Shown: positions 18,701 through 26,231, counted from the stretch's first letter. The stretch: DNA of 54,433 bases from an uncultured Lachnospiraceae bacterium (GCA_947626965.1 CANQUH010000007.1:1-54433), one strand, 5' to 3'. Notes: generated by a model not told the origin, from the sequence alone. A program made the numbers and translations.

Positions 18701-19335
18701 ACACTCTCCTTTACTCCATAATGCACAATCTGGTCGGCATCCACAGAAATCTCGACCGGCTCCTTCACGCCGGCGCCGTTCAAAAATTCTTCGAAGCTCT
18801 GATAATTAAACGAAGATTTCCGGATCGCCTCATACACGCCGAAAAGCCTTGGCCAGTCCTTTTCCAGCAGCTTTCCGAAATTCTCAGAAATAAAACAGCG
18901 GTACGCCTTCTGGAAATCCTGCCTGGCAAGCGCGGCAAGTTCTCTGACATCCGAAATTTCATCTCCGCTTTCTTCCGGCGGCTCTTCTTCCACAATAATC
19001 GTGTACGGAAGCGTATGCTCACCCAGTTCCGAGCAGATTGTAAAAGAGCCTTCCTCTTTCATGCCGCTGCTCATCCCGACCGTATCCGCCTGATAGCGTA
19101 TCTCATTTGTTGTCCCTGAAAATTCCGCCGGATCAAACAGCATACGCAGATTTGAGGAAAAAAGGAATCCTTTGAATCTCACTCCCGAGTCAGCCGACAG
19201 GGAAAAGCTTCCCTGTACACGTTCTCCGGGGCGCATATGCAGCGTCAGCGACTCCGGCTCTATCAAAAGACGCGGAGGTTTGTATTCAAATTTACCATTT
19301 AATAACTGCTCTATTCTTTTTCTCAAATTAATCAC
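15772..19335 (-). CDS. 1187-residue scaffold-like protein of unknown function (DUF5717-like)
   Basis: The largest gene here. No signal peptide or membrane helix. Residues about 20-115 (LTLHMRPGERVQGSFSLSA...) and 190-290 look like two Ig-like beta-sandwich domains joined by a helical linker. Residues about 300-1000 are almost wholly amphipathic helices, like an alpha-solenoid. A beta-rich segment near 1040-1140 (GKVYIEYAADPRS...FTLFYGEEL) precedes a helical tail. The GTG start has only a weak ribosome site; a TTG three codons on is possible. It lies 43 bases after nrdR and 10 bases before the Hsp70-like gene. I recall the N-terminal family as DUF5717, unverified. The role is unknown. Confidence 0.85.
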   Translation of the reverse strand: MINLRKRIEQLLNGKFEYKPPRLLIEPESLTLHMRPGERVQGSFSLSADSGVRFKGFLFSSNLRMLFDPAEFSGTTNEIRYQADTVGMSSGMKEEGSFTICSELGEHTLPYTIIVEEEPPEESGDEISDVRELAALARQDFQKAYRCFISENFGKLLEKDWPRLFGVYEAIRKSSFNYQSFEEFLNGAGVKEPVEISVDADQIVHYGVKESVRESFRITRHGWGFTKISLKSDAPFVRLEKTLLTTDEFAGSTCDVGYVIDYALMHEGNNYAQIQIDTVYQTIYVRFILKKAGDASRIHAGRIRKRMQCKLENHYVSFRLQKQKAETWISRSVKLIGNYKRSGGTDVFADLFLIQLYYADNKKQKAVRLLKEIEEDPGRLKTVEQYGFYLYLTTFFCQDASYVDQMESEIRQLFEENGTSWVLQWILLYLQEELLSDDEAKYKAVSHQFDCGCRSRIMYLEAWQILKRSPFMLRRSGDFELHLLRFAAREKVLTEEIALQISEIALHHETYSRILYEILAAAYEAFPSDELIKAVCTLLMKGRKKAPEYFKWYELGVERGLRITGLYEYYMGAMEFTDMNDMPQIIRMYFSYDTSLGYEKRAVVYRNVLANKESDPQTYRTHRAAMQKFALEQLEMGHLTDDLAVLYQELLRPETLSRSCVEKLFRMLESYEIICESPQMKQAVVYSPYMTQEEVTPFVNGKAVIQVYEPDSAVMVTDQEGSRYPAFLLCNIRRIFENETLLDWCIRKRTELPGAMLYVSSRALFQDEPGPDDLWYLTNACGKEYFTGRYRDRLRAYVLSYYAAHPLDETMPEFVRKIPVQEYVKVDKAALITLLAEEGLCELAFDLLDRFGVEGIPLIQLVRVCSRMVLACEFEENRMLLALCRYCFSSGKYDDKLLRYLLLYYEGPVRDMEQVWQAGMEFELDTMLIEEKIITMLLFTRCHTQGTEPVFESYRKKMGRRKLCLAYVNMKAYEYFVKGMPVAASVFRYIEHDYEELFERGRLNEQEDVCRLALLQYYANCPSLDELQESFAEKLLEEYNAKNMRFAFWTKFDEKLLAPYQMDGKVYIEYAADPRSTVTLCFRKNKNEDYRKEIMKNCFEGIFVREFTLFYGEELECYLEEVSEGTVKRSDTRSLSAGSREGNVFTKYEILNDLIQAKGQGDEKALREGLETFVIQEYLAKELFTLI

Positions 19336-19378
19336 CGATTCTCAGCTGAATCATGAAGTATCTGCACGCGCAGACAAT

Positions 19379-19828
19379 TCATTCCAGAATTTTTTTCAGT
19401 TCATCCATAAACGTATTAATATCCCTGAATTCCCGGTAGACCGACGCAAATCTGACGTATGCCACCGCGTCCAGCTCTTTCAGTTTATCCATGACAATCT
19501 CCCCGATCACATTGCTTGAGATCTCTTTTTCTTCCAGATTGAATATCTCAAGCTCAATGCGGTCGATCATCTCGCGTATCTCATCAATGGGGAGCGGCCG
19601 CTTGTAGCACGCGCGCATAACTCCCGCTTCGATCTTGCTTCTGTCGTATTCCTGACGTGTCTGATCTTTCTTGATGACAATCATCGGAATTGTCTCCACC
19701 TTCTCGTAGGTGGTAAAACGTCTCCCGCAGTCGTCGCACAGTCTTCTTCTGCGGATCGCACAGTTGTCATCCGCAGGCCTGGAATCCACCACATGCGTAT
19801 TATCTTTATTGCAAAACGGGCATTTCAC
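19379..19828 (-). CDS. nrdR: NrdR, ribonucleotide reductase repressor
   Basis: Zinc- and ATP-cone-containing repressor that senses ATP/dATP and binds NrdR boxes before nrd operons. 149 residues. The zinc ribbon uses C3, C6, C31 and C34 (MKCPFC...CDDCGRRF), and the ATP-cone follows from about residue 46 (IPMIVIKKDQTRQEYDRSKI) to 136. The start is GTG behind AGGGGAG. It has a strong promoter and heads an operon with three uncharacterised genes. No nrd gene is in the window. Confidence 0.97.
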   Translation of the reverse strand: MKCPFCNKDNTHVVDSRPADDNCAIRRRRLCDDCGRRFTTYEKVETIPMIVIKKDQTRQEYDRSKIEAGVMRACYKRPLPIDEIREMIDRIELEIFNLEEKEISSNVIGEIVMDKLKELDAVAYVRFASVYREFRDINTFMDELKKILE

Positions 19829-19887
19829 GAAAACTCCCCTCCTTATCTTTCATGACAGGCGTTCACTTCCATGATTTTTCATATCTG

Positions 19888-19916
19888 AGTATAACGGAAT
19901 CCGCGAATACTGTCAA
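19888..19916 (-). promoter_or_regulatory. nrdR operon promoter
   Basis: On the minus strand: consensus -35 TTGACA (19911-19916), 17 bases, -10 TATACT (19888-19893). It is back to back with the aroD promoter in the same 175-base divergent region. Confidence 0.88.
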
Positions 19917-19931
19917 TCATTTCAAAACAGG

Positions 19932-19960
19932 TTGTCTTTTCCTGTCGGATAAGCTATACT
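19932..19960 (+). promoter_or_regulatory. aroD promoter
   Basis: -35 TTGTCT (19932-19937), 17-base spacer, -10 TATACT (19955-19960), about 35 bases before the aroD ribosome site. Confidence 0.8.
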
Positions 19961-20003
19961 GAACTGACATTTCAGAATCATAAAAATTTAAGGAGAAACT
20001 ACC

Positions 20004-20771
20004 ATGACAAGAAAAAACTATACCGCATTCTCCGTGCGGAATCTGCAGCTCGGAGCGGGACAGCCCGCAGTCTGCGTACCGCTTGTGGGAAAAAACAGAG
20101 AAGACATAAAAGAACAGCTTGACCAGATAAAAGCAGGACCTCACGATCTCGTCGAGTGGCGCGCGGATTACCTGGACGGCGGAACCAGGCCGGATAACGT
20201 TCTGAACATGCTTCAGAGTATCCGCGGCAGTCTCGGCGATACGGCGCTGCTGTTCACATTCCGCACGAAACCGGAAGGCGGAAATATGGAAATAACCCTG
20301 GAAGCTTACCGGACGCTCTGCCTTTCTGCCGCAAATTCCGGCCTGATCGATCTGATCGACGTAGAGTATCATATAGGGGAGGAAATCCTGGCAGATCTGA
20401 TTCCGGCAATACAAAGCACCGGCACCGGCGTGATCTGCTCCTGTCATGATTTCCAGAAGACGCCCGGACATGAGGAGATTCTGCAGACGCTCTGCCGGAT
20501 GCAGTCTCTCGGTGCGGATATCACCAAGATGGCCGTGATGCCGCAAAGCCGCTCAGACGTTCTGGAACTTCTGCTCGCTTCCGTCGCGATGGAAGAACAG
20601 TATGCCGACCGCCCGTTTATCACGATGTCCATGGGGCAGCTTGGCGCGCTCAGCCGCCTTGCTGGATATCTCGACGGTTCCGCCGTGACGTTCGCCGCGG
20701 CGGGCAGGGCCTCCGCTCCCGGCCAGATGAGCGCGGACGGTGTAAGCAGCGCCCTGAAGCTTCTGGCCTGA
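20004..20771 (+). CDS. aroD: 3-Dehydroquinate dehydratase, type I
   Basis: Shikimate-pathway enzyme that dehydrates 3-dehydroquinate by a Schiff-base mechanism. 255 residues. The Schiff-base lysine is K175 in ADITKMAVMP and the catalytic histidine is H148 in CSCHDF. EWRADYLD and ITMSMGQLGALSR are also family motifs. The ATG has AAGGAGA seven bases upstream. It is alone on its transcript; aroE, which acts next in the pathway, lies 3 kb further on the same strand beyond the sporulation genes. Confidence 0.97.
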   Translation: MTRKNYTAFSVRNLQLGAGQPAVCVPLVGKNREDIKEQLDQIKAGPHDLVEWRADYLDGGTRPDNVLNMLQSIRGSLGDTALLFTFRTKPEGGNMEITLEAYRTLCLSAANSGLIDLIDVEYHIGEEILADLIPAIQSTGTGVICSCHDFQKTPGHEEILQTLCRMQSLGADITKMAVMPQSRSDVLELLLASVAMEEQYADRPFITMSMGQLGALSRLAGYLDGSAVTFAAAGRASAPGQMSADGVSSALKLLA

Positions 20772-20793
20772 AGATATTTTCCGCGGGATGAAA

Positions 20794-20813
20794 GAGGCTG
20801 TCTTCGCAGCCTC
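20794..20813 (+). terminator. hairpin after aroD, possible terminator
   Basis: Seven-base-pair stem GAGGCTG/CAGCCTC around a TCTTCG loop, 22 bases after the aroD stop. No T run follows, so it may be an mRNA-stabilising hairpin rather than a true intrinsic terminator. Confidence 0.45.
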
Positions 20814-20847
20814 ATACAACACGAAATCCTGATTCCATGTCAGAAAA

Positions 20848-20913
20848 TGTCGACAGAAAATGGGAAAAGCTTCCCCTGTTTTGACAAAAGAACACCTTTC
20901 TGTGGAGTATACT
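20848..20913 (+). promoter_or_regulatory. spoIIG-type promoter with Spo0A box
   Basis: A perfect -35 TTGACA (20881-20886) and -10 TATACT (20908-20913) are separated by 21 bases instead of 17. This is the peculiarity of the Bacillus spoIIG promoter, which sigma-A uses only with phosphorylated Spo0A. TGTCGACA (20848-20855), a 0A-box-like palindrome, lies upstream. TTTGACA overlapping the -35 is one base off a reverse 0A box. The layout places transcription start near 20920, just before the spoIIGA ribosome site. Confidence 0.7.
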
Positions 20914-20952
20914 GTAATCACGCAGCAGCCACAGGAGGTGTTCTTTTCTTTT

Positions 20953-21714
20953 GTGTATTTTGAAGTTTACATAGATCAGTTTTTTGCAGAACAGCTTTTA
21001 TTCGGATATCTGCTGCTGAATCTGACCATGCTGGTACTCGGAGAAAAAAATACCGTATGGAAGATTCTTACAGCCGATTTCATCTTTGCCGTCTTCCAGT
21101 GCGGATATCTTTTTACAGAAAACGGATGGCTGTCGGCGGCAGGACTGTTTCTGTCAGCAGCCGCGGCATTTGAACGGGGCCGAAGAATCCACGGAATCTT
21201 TTTCCTGTTTTTCATTATGTTCTGTTTCGGCGGAGCGATTCAGGCGGTTCTGTCCCTGTTTCCGGTGCCGGCTGCCGCCGGCGGACTGGCAGCATTTTTT
21301 CTTCTTCGTTTTTTGTGGAAGAAAATTAAAATCTGCCGGCAGATAAAGGAACAGGAAGTCAGCGTCTCGCTGTTCTGGGAAAATAAAAGCATGACTTTTC
21401 GTGCTCTGGTGGACACCGGAAACCGCTTGAGAGAGCCTCTCACCCGGCAGCCTGTGAGCATTCTGGACGCAAAGAGCGCGCAGGAATTCCTCGGGGATGG
21501 CTGGGACCAGAAAAAAGGATTCTTCCTGATTCCCTATCACAGCATCGGCAGGGAACACGGATGGATGCGCGCGGTTATCCTGGACAAAATGTATGTAAGC
21601 ACTTCATCTGGAAAAAGTGAGATTGAAAGGCCTCTCTTCGCAGTCAGCAATGAAAGAATAAGCCTGCGGGATGCCTACCAGGTCATATTAAATCCGGAAC
21701 ATATTAAAATCTGA
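20953..21714 (+). CDS. spoIIGA: SpoIIGA, pro-sigma-E processing peptidase
   Basis: Membrane aspartic protease of the mother cell that cleaves pro-sigma-E after a signal from the forespore. The N-terminal half is a set of hydrophobic helices beginning [17 protein letters not shown]. The cytoplasmic half has the aspartic-protease motif LVDTGN (D154), matching the catalytic Asp of Bacillus SpoIIGA. I placed the start at GTG 20953, downstream of the promoter and AGGAGG (20933-20938). The 14-base spacing is long, so GTG 20938 or a non-standard start cannot be excluded. Longer frames begin upstream of the promoter and are unlikely. sigE follows directly. Confidence 0.88.
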   Translation: MYFEVYIDQFFAEQLLFGYLLLNLTMLVLGEKNTVWKILTADFIFAVFQCGYLFTENGWLSAAGLFLSAAAAFERGRRIHGIFFLFFIMFCFGGAIQAVLSLFPVPAAAGGLAAFFLLRFLWKKIKICRQIKEQEVSVSLFWENKSMTFRALVDTGNRLREPLTRQPVSILDAKSAQEFLGDGWDQKKGFFLIPYHSIGREHGWMRAVILDKMYVSTSSGKSEIERPLFAVSNERISLRDAYQVILNPEHIKI

Positions 21715-21734
21715 CAGAAAAAGGAGGATGTGTG

Positions 21735-22475
21735 ATGATAGTAAAGATTGCAGTGCCGCAGCGTTTCCAGATCAAAATGGCGGCGGGATTCGGAGATATG
21801 CTGTTTGGAAAGACGAATGACACCCATTATATCGGAGGGACGGAAGTACTTCCTCCGCCTCTGGAACCGGAAGAAGAACAGGCTCTTCTCGCCATGCTCA
21901 GCCGCGGAGAAGAAGGAAAAGCAAAAAGCGAATTAATCGAAAGAAACCTTCGCCTGGTCGTCTACATAGCCAAAAAATTTGACAATACCGGTGTCGGCGT
22001 GGAAGACCTGATCTCCATCGGCACAATCGGCCTGATCAAAGCGATCAATACCTTTAAGACAGACAAAAAAATCAAGCTTGCCACCTACGCTTCCCGATGT
22101 ATTGAGAATGAAATCCTGATGTACCTGAGAAGAAACAGCAAGACACGGATGGAAGTCTCGATCGATGAACCGCTGAACGTAGACTGGGACGGGAATGAAC
22201 TCCTGCTCTCCGATATCCTTGGAACCGATGAGGATGTTATCTGCCGGGATATCGAGACAGAGGCGGAATATCATGTGCTGAACAAGGCGATTGATCATCT
22301 CTCGGAACGTGAGCGTACAATCGTTCATCTGCGGTTTGGCTTTACCACGCGCGACGGAGAAGAAAAGACCCAGAAAGAAGTTGCGGATCTGCTCGGCATT
22401 TCGCAGTCCTACATCTCCAGGCTGGAAAAACGCATTATAAAAAGACTTAAGAGGGAAATCGTCAGATTCGAATAG
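21735..22475 (+). CDS. sigE: Pro-sigma-E, early mother-cell sporulation sigma factor
   Basis: RNA polymerase sigma-70-type factor directing early mother-cell genes. 246 residues. The first 27 or so form the pro-sequence removed by SpoIIGA, ending before [14 protein letters not shown], which matches the conserved processing region. Region 2 ([46 protein letters not shown]) and region 4 ([20 protein letters not shown]) are intact. The ATG has AAGGAGG seven bases upstream. It lies 20 bases after spoIIGA, as in the Bacillus spoIIG operon. Confidence 0.97.
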   Translation: MIVKIAVPQRFQIKMAAGFGDMLFGKTNDTHYIGGTEVLPPPLEPEEEQALLAMLSRGEEGKAKSELIERNLRLVVYIAKKFDNTGVGVEDLISIGTIGLIKAINTFKTDKKIKLATYASRCIENEILMYLRRNSKTRMEVSIDEPLNVDWDGNELLLSDILGTDEDVICRDIETEAEYHVLNKAIDHLSERERTIVHLRFGFTTRDGEEKTQKEVADLLGISQSYISRLEKRIIKRLKREIVRFE

Positions 22476-22582
22476 CCGCATCTGTCAAGGGCCAAAACTT
22501 TTTTTATTTCGGCCGGAAACGAATATCACAGCCTCATAAGGTGAATCATTTTACTGAACCTTACGTTTAGGAGGATGATCAC

Positions 22583-23362
22583 ATGGCGTTGAATAAGGTA
22601 GAAATATGCGGTGTCAACACATCCAGGCTTCCGGTGCTGACTGCCCAGGAGAAAGAAGATCTTTTTGCAAGGATCAAGTCCGGTGACGATGAAGCGCGCG
22701 AGCTGTATATCAAGGGGAATCTGCGGCTGGTTCTCAGCGTAATCCGGCGTTTCTCCGCAAGCAATGAGAATGTGGACGATCTGTTTCAGATCGGATGTAT
22801 CGGGCTGATGAAGGCAATCGACAATTTCGATACAAACCTGAATGTGAAATTCTCAACCTATGCGGTTCCGATGATCATCGGCGAGATACGTCGTTATCTC
22901 AGAGACAACAATTCCATTCGTGTCAGCCGCTCGCTGCGCGATACGGCATACAAGGCAATCTACGCGAAAGAAAACTATACAAAGACACATCAGAAAGAAC
23001 CTACAATACATGAAATTGCTGAAGAAATCGGTGTTTCCAGGGAGGATATCGTCTATGCGATGGACGCAATCCAGAGCCCCGTCAGCCTGTATGAACCAGT
23101 ATACACAGAAGGAGGCGATACTCTGTATGTGATGGATCAGATCAGCGACAAAAAAAATAAAGAGGAAAACTGGGTGGAATCCATCTCCCTGGGAGAAGCA
23201 ATCAAGAGACTCGACGCAAGAGAACGTCATATCATCGAGATGCGTTTTTTTGAGGGAAGAACTCAGATGGAAGTGGCCTCGGAGATTGGGATTTCCCAGG
23301 CTCAGGTTTCAAGACTTGAAAAAAATGCTCTGAAAAGCATGCGAAATTATCTGCGGGTGTAA
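22583..23362 (+). CDS. sigG: Sigma-G, late forespore sporulation sigma factor
   Basis: Directs late forespore genes, including those for SASPs and germination. 259 residues. The N-terminal NKVEICGVNTSRLPVL is diagnostic of sigma-G, followed by region 2 (NLRLVLSVIRRF, NVDDLFQIGCIGLMKAIDNF), region 3 and a region 4 helix-turn-helix (EVASEIGISQAQVSRLEKNAL). The ATG has AGGAGG upstream. It follows sigE by 107 bases, which contain a TAAGGT/ACCTTA inverted repeat (about 22538-22565). I could not identify a clear sigma-F/G promoter there. The terminator overlaps the stop codon. Confidence 0.97.
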   Translation: MALNKVEICGVNTSRLPVLTAQEKEDLFARIKSGDDEARELYIKGNLRLVLSVIRRFSASNENVDDLFQIGCIGLMKAIDNFDTNLNVKFSTYAVPMIIGEIRRYLRDNNSIRVSRSLRDTAYKAIYAKENYTKTHQKEPTIHEIAEEIGVSREDIVYAMDAIQSPVSLYEPVYTEGGDTLYVMDQISDKKNKEENWVESISLGEAIKRLDARERHIIEMRFFEGRTQMEVASEIGISQAQVSRLEKNALKSMRNYLRV

Positions 23363-23379
23363 AGTCACCCGCATTTTTT
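23353..23379 (+). terminator. sigG terminator overlapping both converging stop codons
   Basis: GCGGGTG (23353-23359) pairs with CACCCGC (23366-23372) around a six-base loop, followed by six T residues. The stem uses the last codons of sigG and the last codons of the convergent ymxH; the two stop codons lie in or beside the loop. Confidence 0.88.
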
Positions 23380-23622
23380 CAGGACTTTTTCTTCGTCAAT
23401 ATCGACCAGTATAATATCCGGGCCAGTCTGCACAACACACCTCCAGGGAATAATATACTCCGTGTCGCGTCCGAAAAACCAGCAGAATTTTCCTGGTCCC
23501 GGAACTACCAGAGCATTGACGCAGCCTGTCTGACAGTCAATGTCGATATCGCTGACGCAGCCGATCGAACAGCAGGTGCGGGTGTTGATCACTTCTTTTC
23601 GTCTCAGTTCAAACAAACGCAT
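23365..23622 (-). CDS. ymxH: YlmC/YmxH-family PRC-barrel sporulation protein
   Basis: 85-residue single-domain protein with a PRC-barrel pattern: MRLFELRRKEVIN..., a GCVSDIDID turn, ALVVPGP, then EYIIPWRCVVQTGPDIILVDI. The family is conserved in endospore formers; its biochemical role is unclear. The ATG has AAGGA upstream. It converges on sigG with two bases between the stop codons. CATATAAT upstream (minus strand, near 23673) looks like a -10, possibly for a sporulation sigma factor, without a clear -35. Confidence 0.88.
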   Translation of the reverse strand: MRLFELRRKEVINTRTCCSIGCVSDIDIDCQTGCVNALVVPGPGKFCWFFGRDTEYIIPWRCVVQTGPDIILVDIDEEKVLKKCG

Positions 23623-23738
23623 TGCATCGCATCCTTCTGCTTCCTTTTCTCCAAATACTTCTCTGCATTTATTATATGCACGGTATTTTTTTCAGTGCCG
23701 GAATCTGTATTTTTATTATTTTTTTGTATCCCATCCGA

Positions 23739-23767
23739 TTGACATCACTCTGCCAAACCAGTATAGT
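23739..23767 (+). promoter_or_regulatory. aroE promoter
   Basis: Perfect -35 TTGACA (23739-23744), 17-base spacer, -10 TATAGT (23762-23767), about 80 bases before the aroE ATG. Confidence 0.85.
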
Positions 23768-23846
23768 TATTACAGACAGGCGGATCATCCGCTGTCCGCG
23801 CAAATCAGAACCTTACAGAAATTTCACGAAAGACGAGGTATTTATC

Positions 23847-24791
23847 ATGTCAATTCAGATTACCGGACACACAAGACTTGGAGGTCTGCTTGGCTCTCCA
23901 ATTGGTCACAGCCTTTCCCCTCTTATGTATAATGAGACATTCCAGCTTCTGGGAATCGACTGGATCTACCTGTGTTTTGATACCAGCCAGGCTGACCTGA
24001 AAAATCTGGTCCGGGGATTCAGAGAAATGAATGTGTTCGGCTTTAATATTACAATGCCCGACAAGGAGCGGATCATGGAGCATCTGGATGGTTTCTCTGA
24101 GGCGGCCGCGATGATCGGAGCCGTCAATACCGTGAAAAATGAAAACGGCCGGCTGATCGGGCACAATACAGACGGAATCGGATACATGCGTTCTGCCCAG
24201 GAACAGGGATATGACATCCACAGCGGTCCCATGACGCTGCTCGGAGCCGGAGGAGCAGCTTCCTCCATTGCCGTGCAGGCGGCCCTCGACGGAGTTCCTG
24301 TTCTCCACATCGTAAACCGGAAAGGGCGTTCCTGGAACCACGCGCAGAAAATTGTGGACCTGATCAACCGCAATACCTCCTGCCGCGCCGATCTGACCGA
24401 TCTGGCAGATCAGCAGGCTTTTGGCCGGTGCCTGGAGGAAAGCACGCTTCTGACGAACGCAACTTCCATCGGGATGGCTCCTGCCACAGACGTCTCCCCG
24501 ATTCCTGACGTTTCCATGCTCCATCCCGGACTGATGGTTTCCGACATCATATACAATCCGGCGCGCACGAAGCTTCTGAATGACGCAGGGCAGGCGGGAT
24601 GCCGGACATTCAACGGAATGTATATGCTGCTTCACCAGGGGGCTGCGGCGTTCCAGATCTGGACCGGCCTTGAAATGCCTGTGGAAAAGATCCGTGGAAA
24701 ATACTTTACTGAGAAAGCCTCGGACGGCGGCCATCGACGGGCATGCTCGCATGCGCCGGCGAATGGACATCGGACGGGCAAGACGGTATGA
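23847..24791 (+). CDS. aroE: Shikimate dehydrogenase with a repeat-derived C-terminal tail
   Basis: NADPH-dependent reduction of 3-dehydroshikimate to shikimate. 314 residues. The substrate domain has GSPIGHSLSPLMYNE and NITMPDKE (catalytic lysine in MPDK), plus NTDGIGYMRS. The Rossmann domain has LLGAGGAASSIAVQ and NATSIGM. The family normally ends close to FQIWTGLEMPVEKIRGKYF. Here about 25 further residues (ASDGGHRRACSHAP...) are encoded by the start of the structured repeat-like element downstream, so the tail is probably not functional. The ATG has GAGGT eight bases upstream; longer in-frame starts overlap the promoter region. Confidence 0.93.
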   Translation: MSIQITGHTRLGGLLGSPIGHSLSPLMYNETFQLLGIDWIYLCFDTSQADLKNLVRGFREMNVFGFNITMPDKERIMEHLDGFSEAAAMIGAVNTVKNENGRLIGHNTDGIGYMRSAQEQGYDIHSGPMTLLGAGGAASSIAVQAALDGVPVLHIVNRKGRSWNHAQKIVDLINRNTSCRADLTDLADQQAFGRCLEESTLLTNATSIGMAPATDVSPIPDVSMLHPGLMVSDIIYNPARTKLLNDAGQAGCRTFNGMYMLLHQGAAAFQIWTGLEMPVEKIRGKYFTEKASDGGHRRACSHAPANGHRTGKTV

Positions 24792-24965
24792 GCAATACAG
24801 CAGCATGAGCAGAGCGAATGATGCGAATTGCGAATACCGGCGGCGATGACGAGGTGCTGAACGTCCAGTGGACGTTCGTTTAGCACCGACCGAAGCGGAG
24901 CGGAGACCGCTGAAAGCACGGAGTCATCGGCTTTCACTCGTCGCGATGCCCGCAGCGCGGGCATA
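24722..24965 (+). repeat. structured repeat-like intergenic element after aroE
   Basis: This stretch is dense in perfect short palindromes. They are GCATGC-tc-GCATGC (24741-24754); GAACGTCCA-G-TGGACGTTC (24859-24877) nested inside GGTGCT/AGCACC (24853-24858 with 24882-24887); an outer CGATGAC/GTCATCG (24844-24850 with 24923-24929); and GCCCGC-AGC-GCGGGC (24948-24962). Together they make a branched fold of about 120 bases plus flanking hairpins. It does not match a tRNA, riboswitch or terminator I know. The style is that of a dispersed REP/MITE-like element or structured RNA. Only one copy is in this window, so repetition is inferred. Confidence 0.6.
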
Positions 24966-24979
24966 AAAGTTTAATTGAA

Positions 24980-25015
24980 CAGAGGCGTGAGCTCCATCCG
25001 GAGTCCACGCCTCTG
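24980..25015 (-). terminator. ftsZ terminator hairpin
   Basis: Ten-base-pair stem CAGAGGCGTG/CACGCCTCTG (24980-24989 with 25006-25015), with an inner CTCC/GGAG pairing. It lies just after the ftsZ stop; on the minus strand it is followed by a loose T-rich tract. Confidence 0.65.
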
Positions 25016-25037
25016 ACCTGTCCATAATCACTGTATA

Positions 25038-26231
25038 TTAATTTCTGCGCAGGAAATCCGGTATCTGGATATCCTTCTCCTGCACCTTCCGCTCCGGCAT
25101 CCGCATTGTTCCAAACTGTGTCGTCGTCTGGCGCGGCTGCTGCGCTGCCGTACCTGCTGACGGCGTCTGGCTTCTCTGGAACGGAAGCGGCCCGGAAGAC
25201 GTCTCCTTCCGGTAGCTGAACTCAGAGGCATTATTTCTCTGATTCCTCATACCGCCCGTCTGTCTGGCGGGAGCCTGATTTACATCCTCAAGACCTGTCG
25301 CTATGACGGTAACACTTGCCTCATCTGCATATGTATCGTCATACAGCGCACCAAAAATAATATTTGCATTGTCTCCGGCCAGCTCCTGAACGTAACTTGC
25401 CGCATCATTTGCATCCATTAGGGAAATATCTCCGGAAATATTGATGATCACATGGGATGCACCTTCGATCGTCGTCTCAAGCAGAGGACTCGCCACTGCC
25501 TGCTTGACCGCTTCAAGAGCTTTGTCATCTCCTTTTGCCTGCCCGATTCCAATGTGGGCGATTCCCTTGTCGATCATGACTGTCTGCACATCCGCAAAGT
25601 CAAGATTGATCAGAGCCGGAAGATTGATCAGATCCGTGATTCCCTGTACCGCCTGCTGAAGCACCTCATCCGCCTTTTTCAGGGATTCCGGCATCGTAGT
25701 CCTGCGGTCCACAATCTCAAGAAGCTTATCATTCGGAATCACGATCAGGGTATCCACACTGTCCTTCAGTTTCTCGATACCTGCAAGCGCATTGTTCATG
25801 CGGGTTCTTCCCTCAAACCGGAACGGTTTCGTGACAACTCCGACCGTCAGAATTCCAAGCTCCTTCGCAATGCCCGCAACAACGGGAGCCGCTCCGGTAC
25901 CCGTGCCGCCGCCCATTCCGCAGGTGACAAATACCATGTCCGCGCCCTGTACCGCCTGACGGATCTCTTCCGTACTTTCCTCAGCTGCCTGCTGGCCTAC
26001 TTCAGGCTTCGCGCCCGCACCAAGTCCTTTGGTAACCTTCTCGCCGATCTGAATCGTCGTCGGAGCCTTACAGAGCAGAAGCGCCTGCTTGTCCGTATTT
26101 ACTCCAATAAATTCCACTCCGCAGATCGTGTCTTCGACCATTCTGTTTACCGCATTATTTCCAGCACCGCCGACACCTATGACCAATATCTTCGCAGCGG
26201 ACTCTGATTCATTTGACATAATCTCTAACAC
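25038..26231 (-). CDS. ftsZ: Cell-division GTPase FtsZ
   Basis: Tubulin homologue that polymerises into the division ring. 397 residues. The GTPase domain has [13 protein letters not shown], the signature [13 protein letters not shown] and the T7-loop region [12 protein letters not shown] Gln/Arg-rich linker precedes the conserved C-terminal peptide IPDFLRRN that binds FtsZ partners. The start is GTG, seven bases after AAGGAGG, giving [11 protein letters not shown] as expected for the family; longer frames lack a ribosome site. It has its own promoter 3' of ftsQ. No ftsA is adjacent. Confidence 0.97.
   Translation of the reverse strand: MLEIMSNESESAAKILVIGVGGAGNNAVNRMVEDTICGVEFIGVNTDKQALLLCKAPTTIQIGEKVTKGLGAGAKPEVGQQAAEESTEEIRQAVQGADMVFVTCGMGGGTGTGAAPVVAGIAKELGILTVGVVTKPFRFEGRTRMNNALAGIEKLKDSVDTLIVIPNDKLLEIVDRRTTMPESLKKADEVLQQAVQGITDLINLPALINLDFADVQTVMIDKGIAHIGIGQAKGDDKALEAVKQAVASPLLETTIEGASHVIINISGDISLMDANDAASYVQELAGDNANIIFGALYDDTYADEASVTVIATGLEDVNQAPARQTGGMRNQRNNASEFSYRKETSSGPLPFQRSQTPSAGTAAQQPRQTTTQFGTMRMPERKVQEKDIQIPDFLRRN

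Noticed and set aside
20860..20952. 31-codon upstream extension of spoIIGA
   Set aside because: It would start upstream of the promoter and transcription start, and the residues do not match the SpoIIGA N-terminus.
22538..22565. TAAGGT/ACCTTA inverted repeat before sigG as an operator
   Set aside because: Only six base pairs with a long loop; could be chance, so it is mentioned under sigG but not called as a site.
24580..24849. Small protein encoded across the aroE end and the structured element
   Set aside because: An out-of-frame read-through of aroE and repeat-like DNA with no ribosome site or domain.
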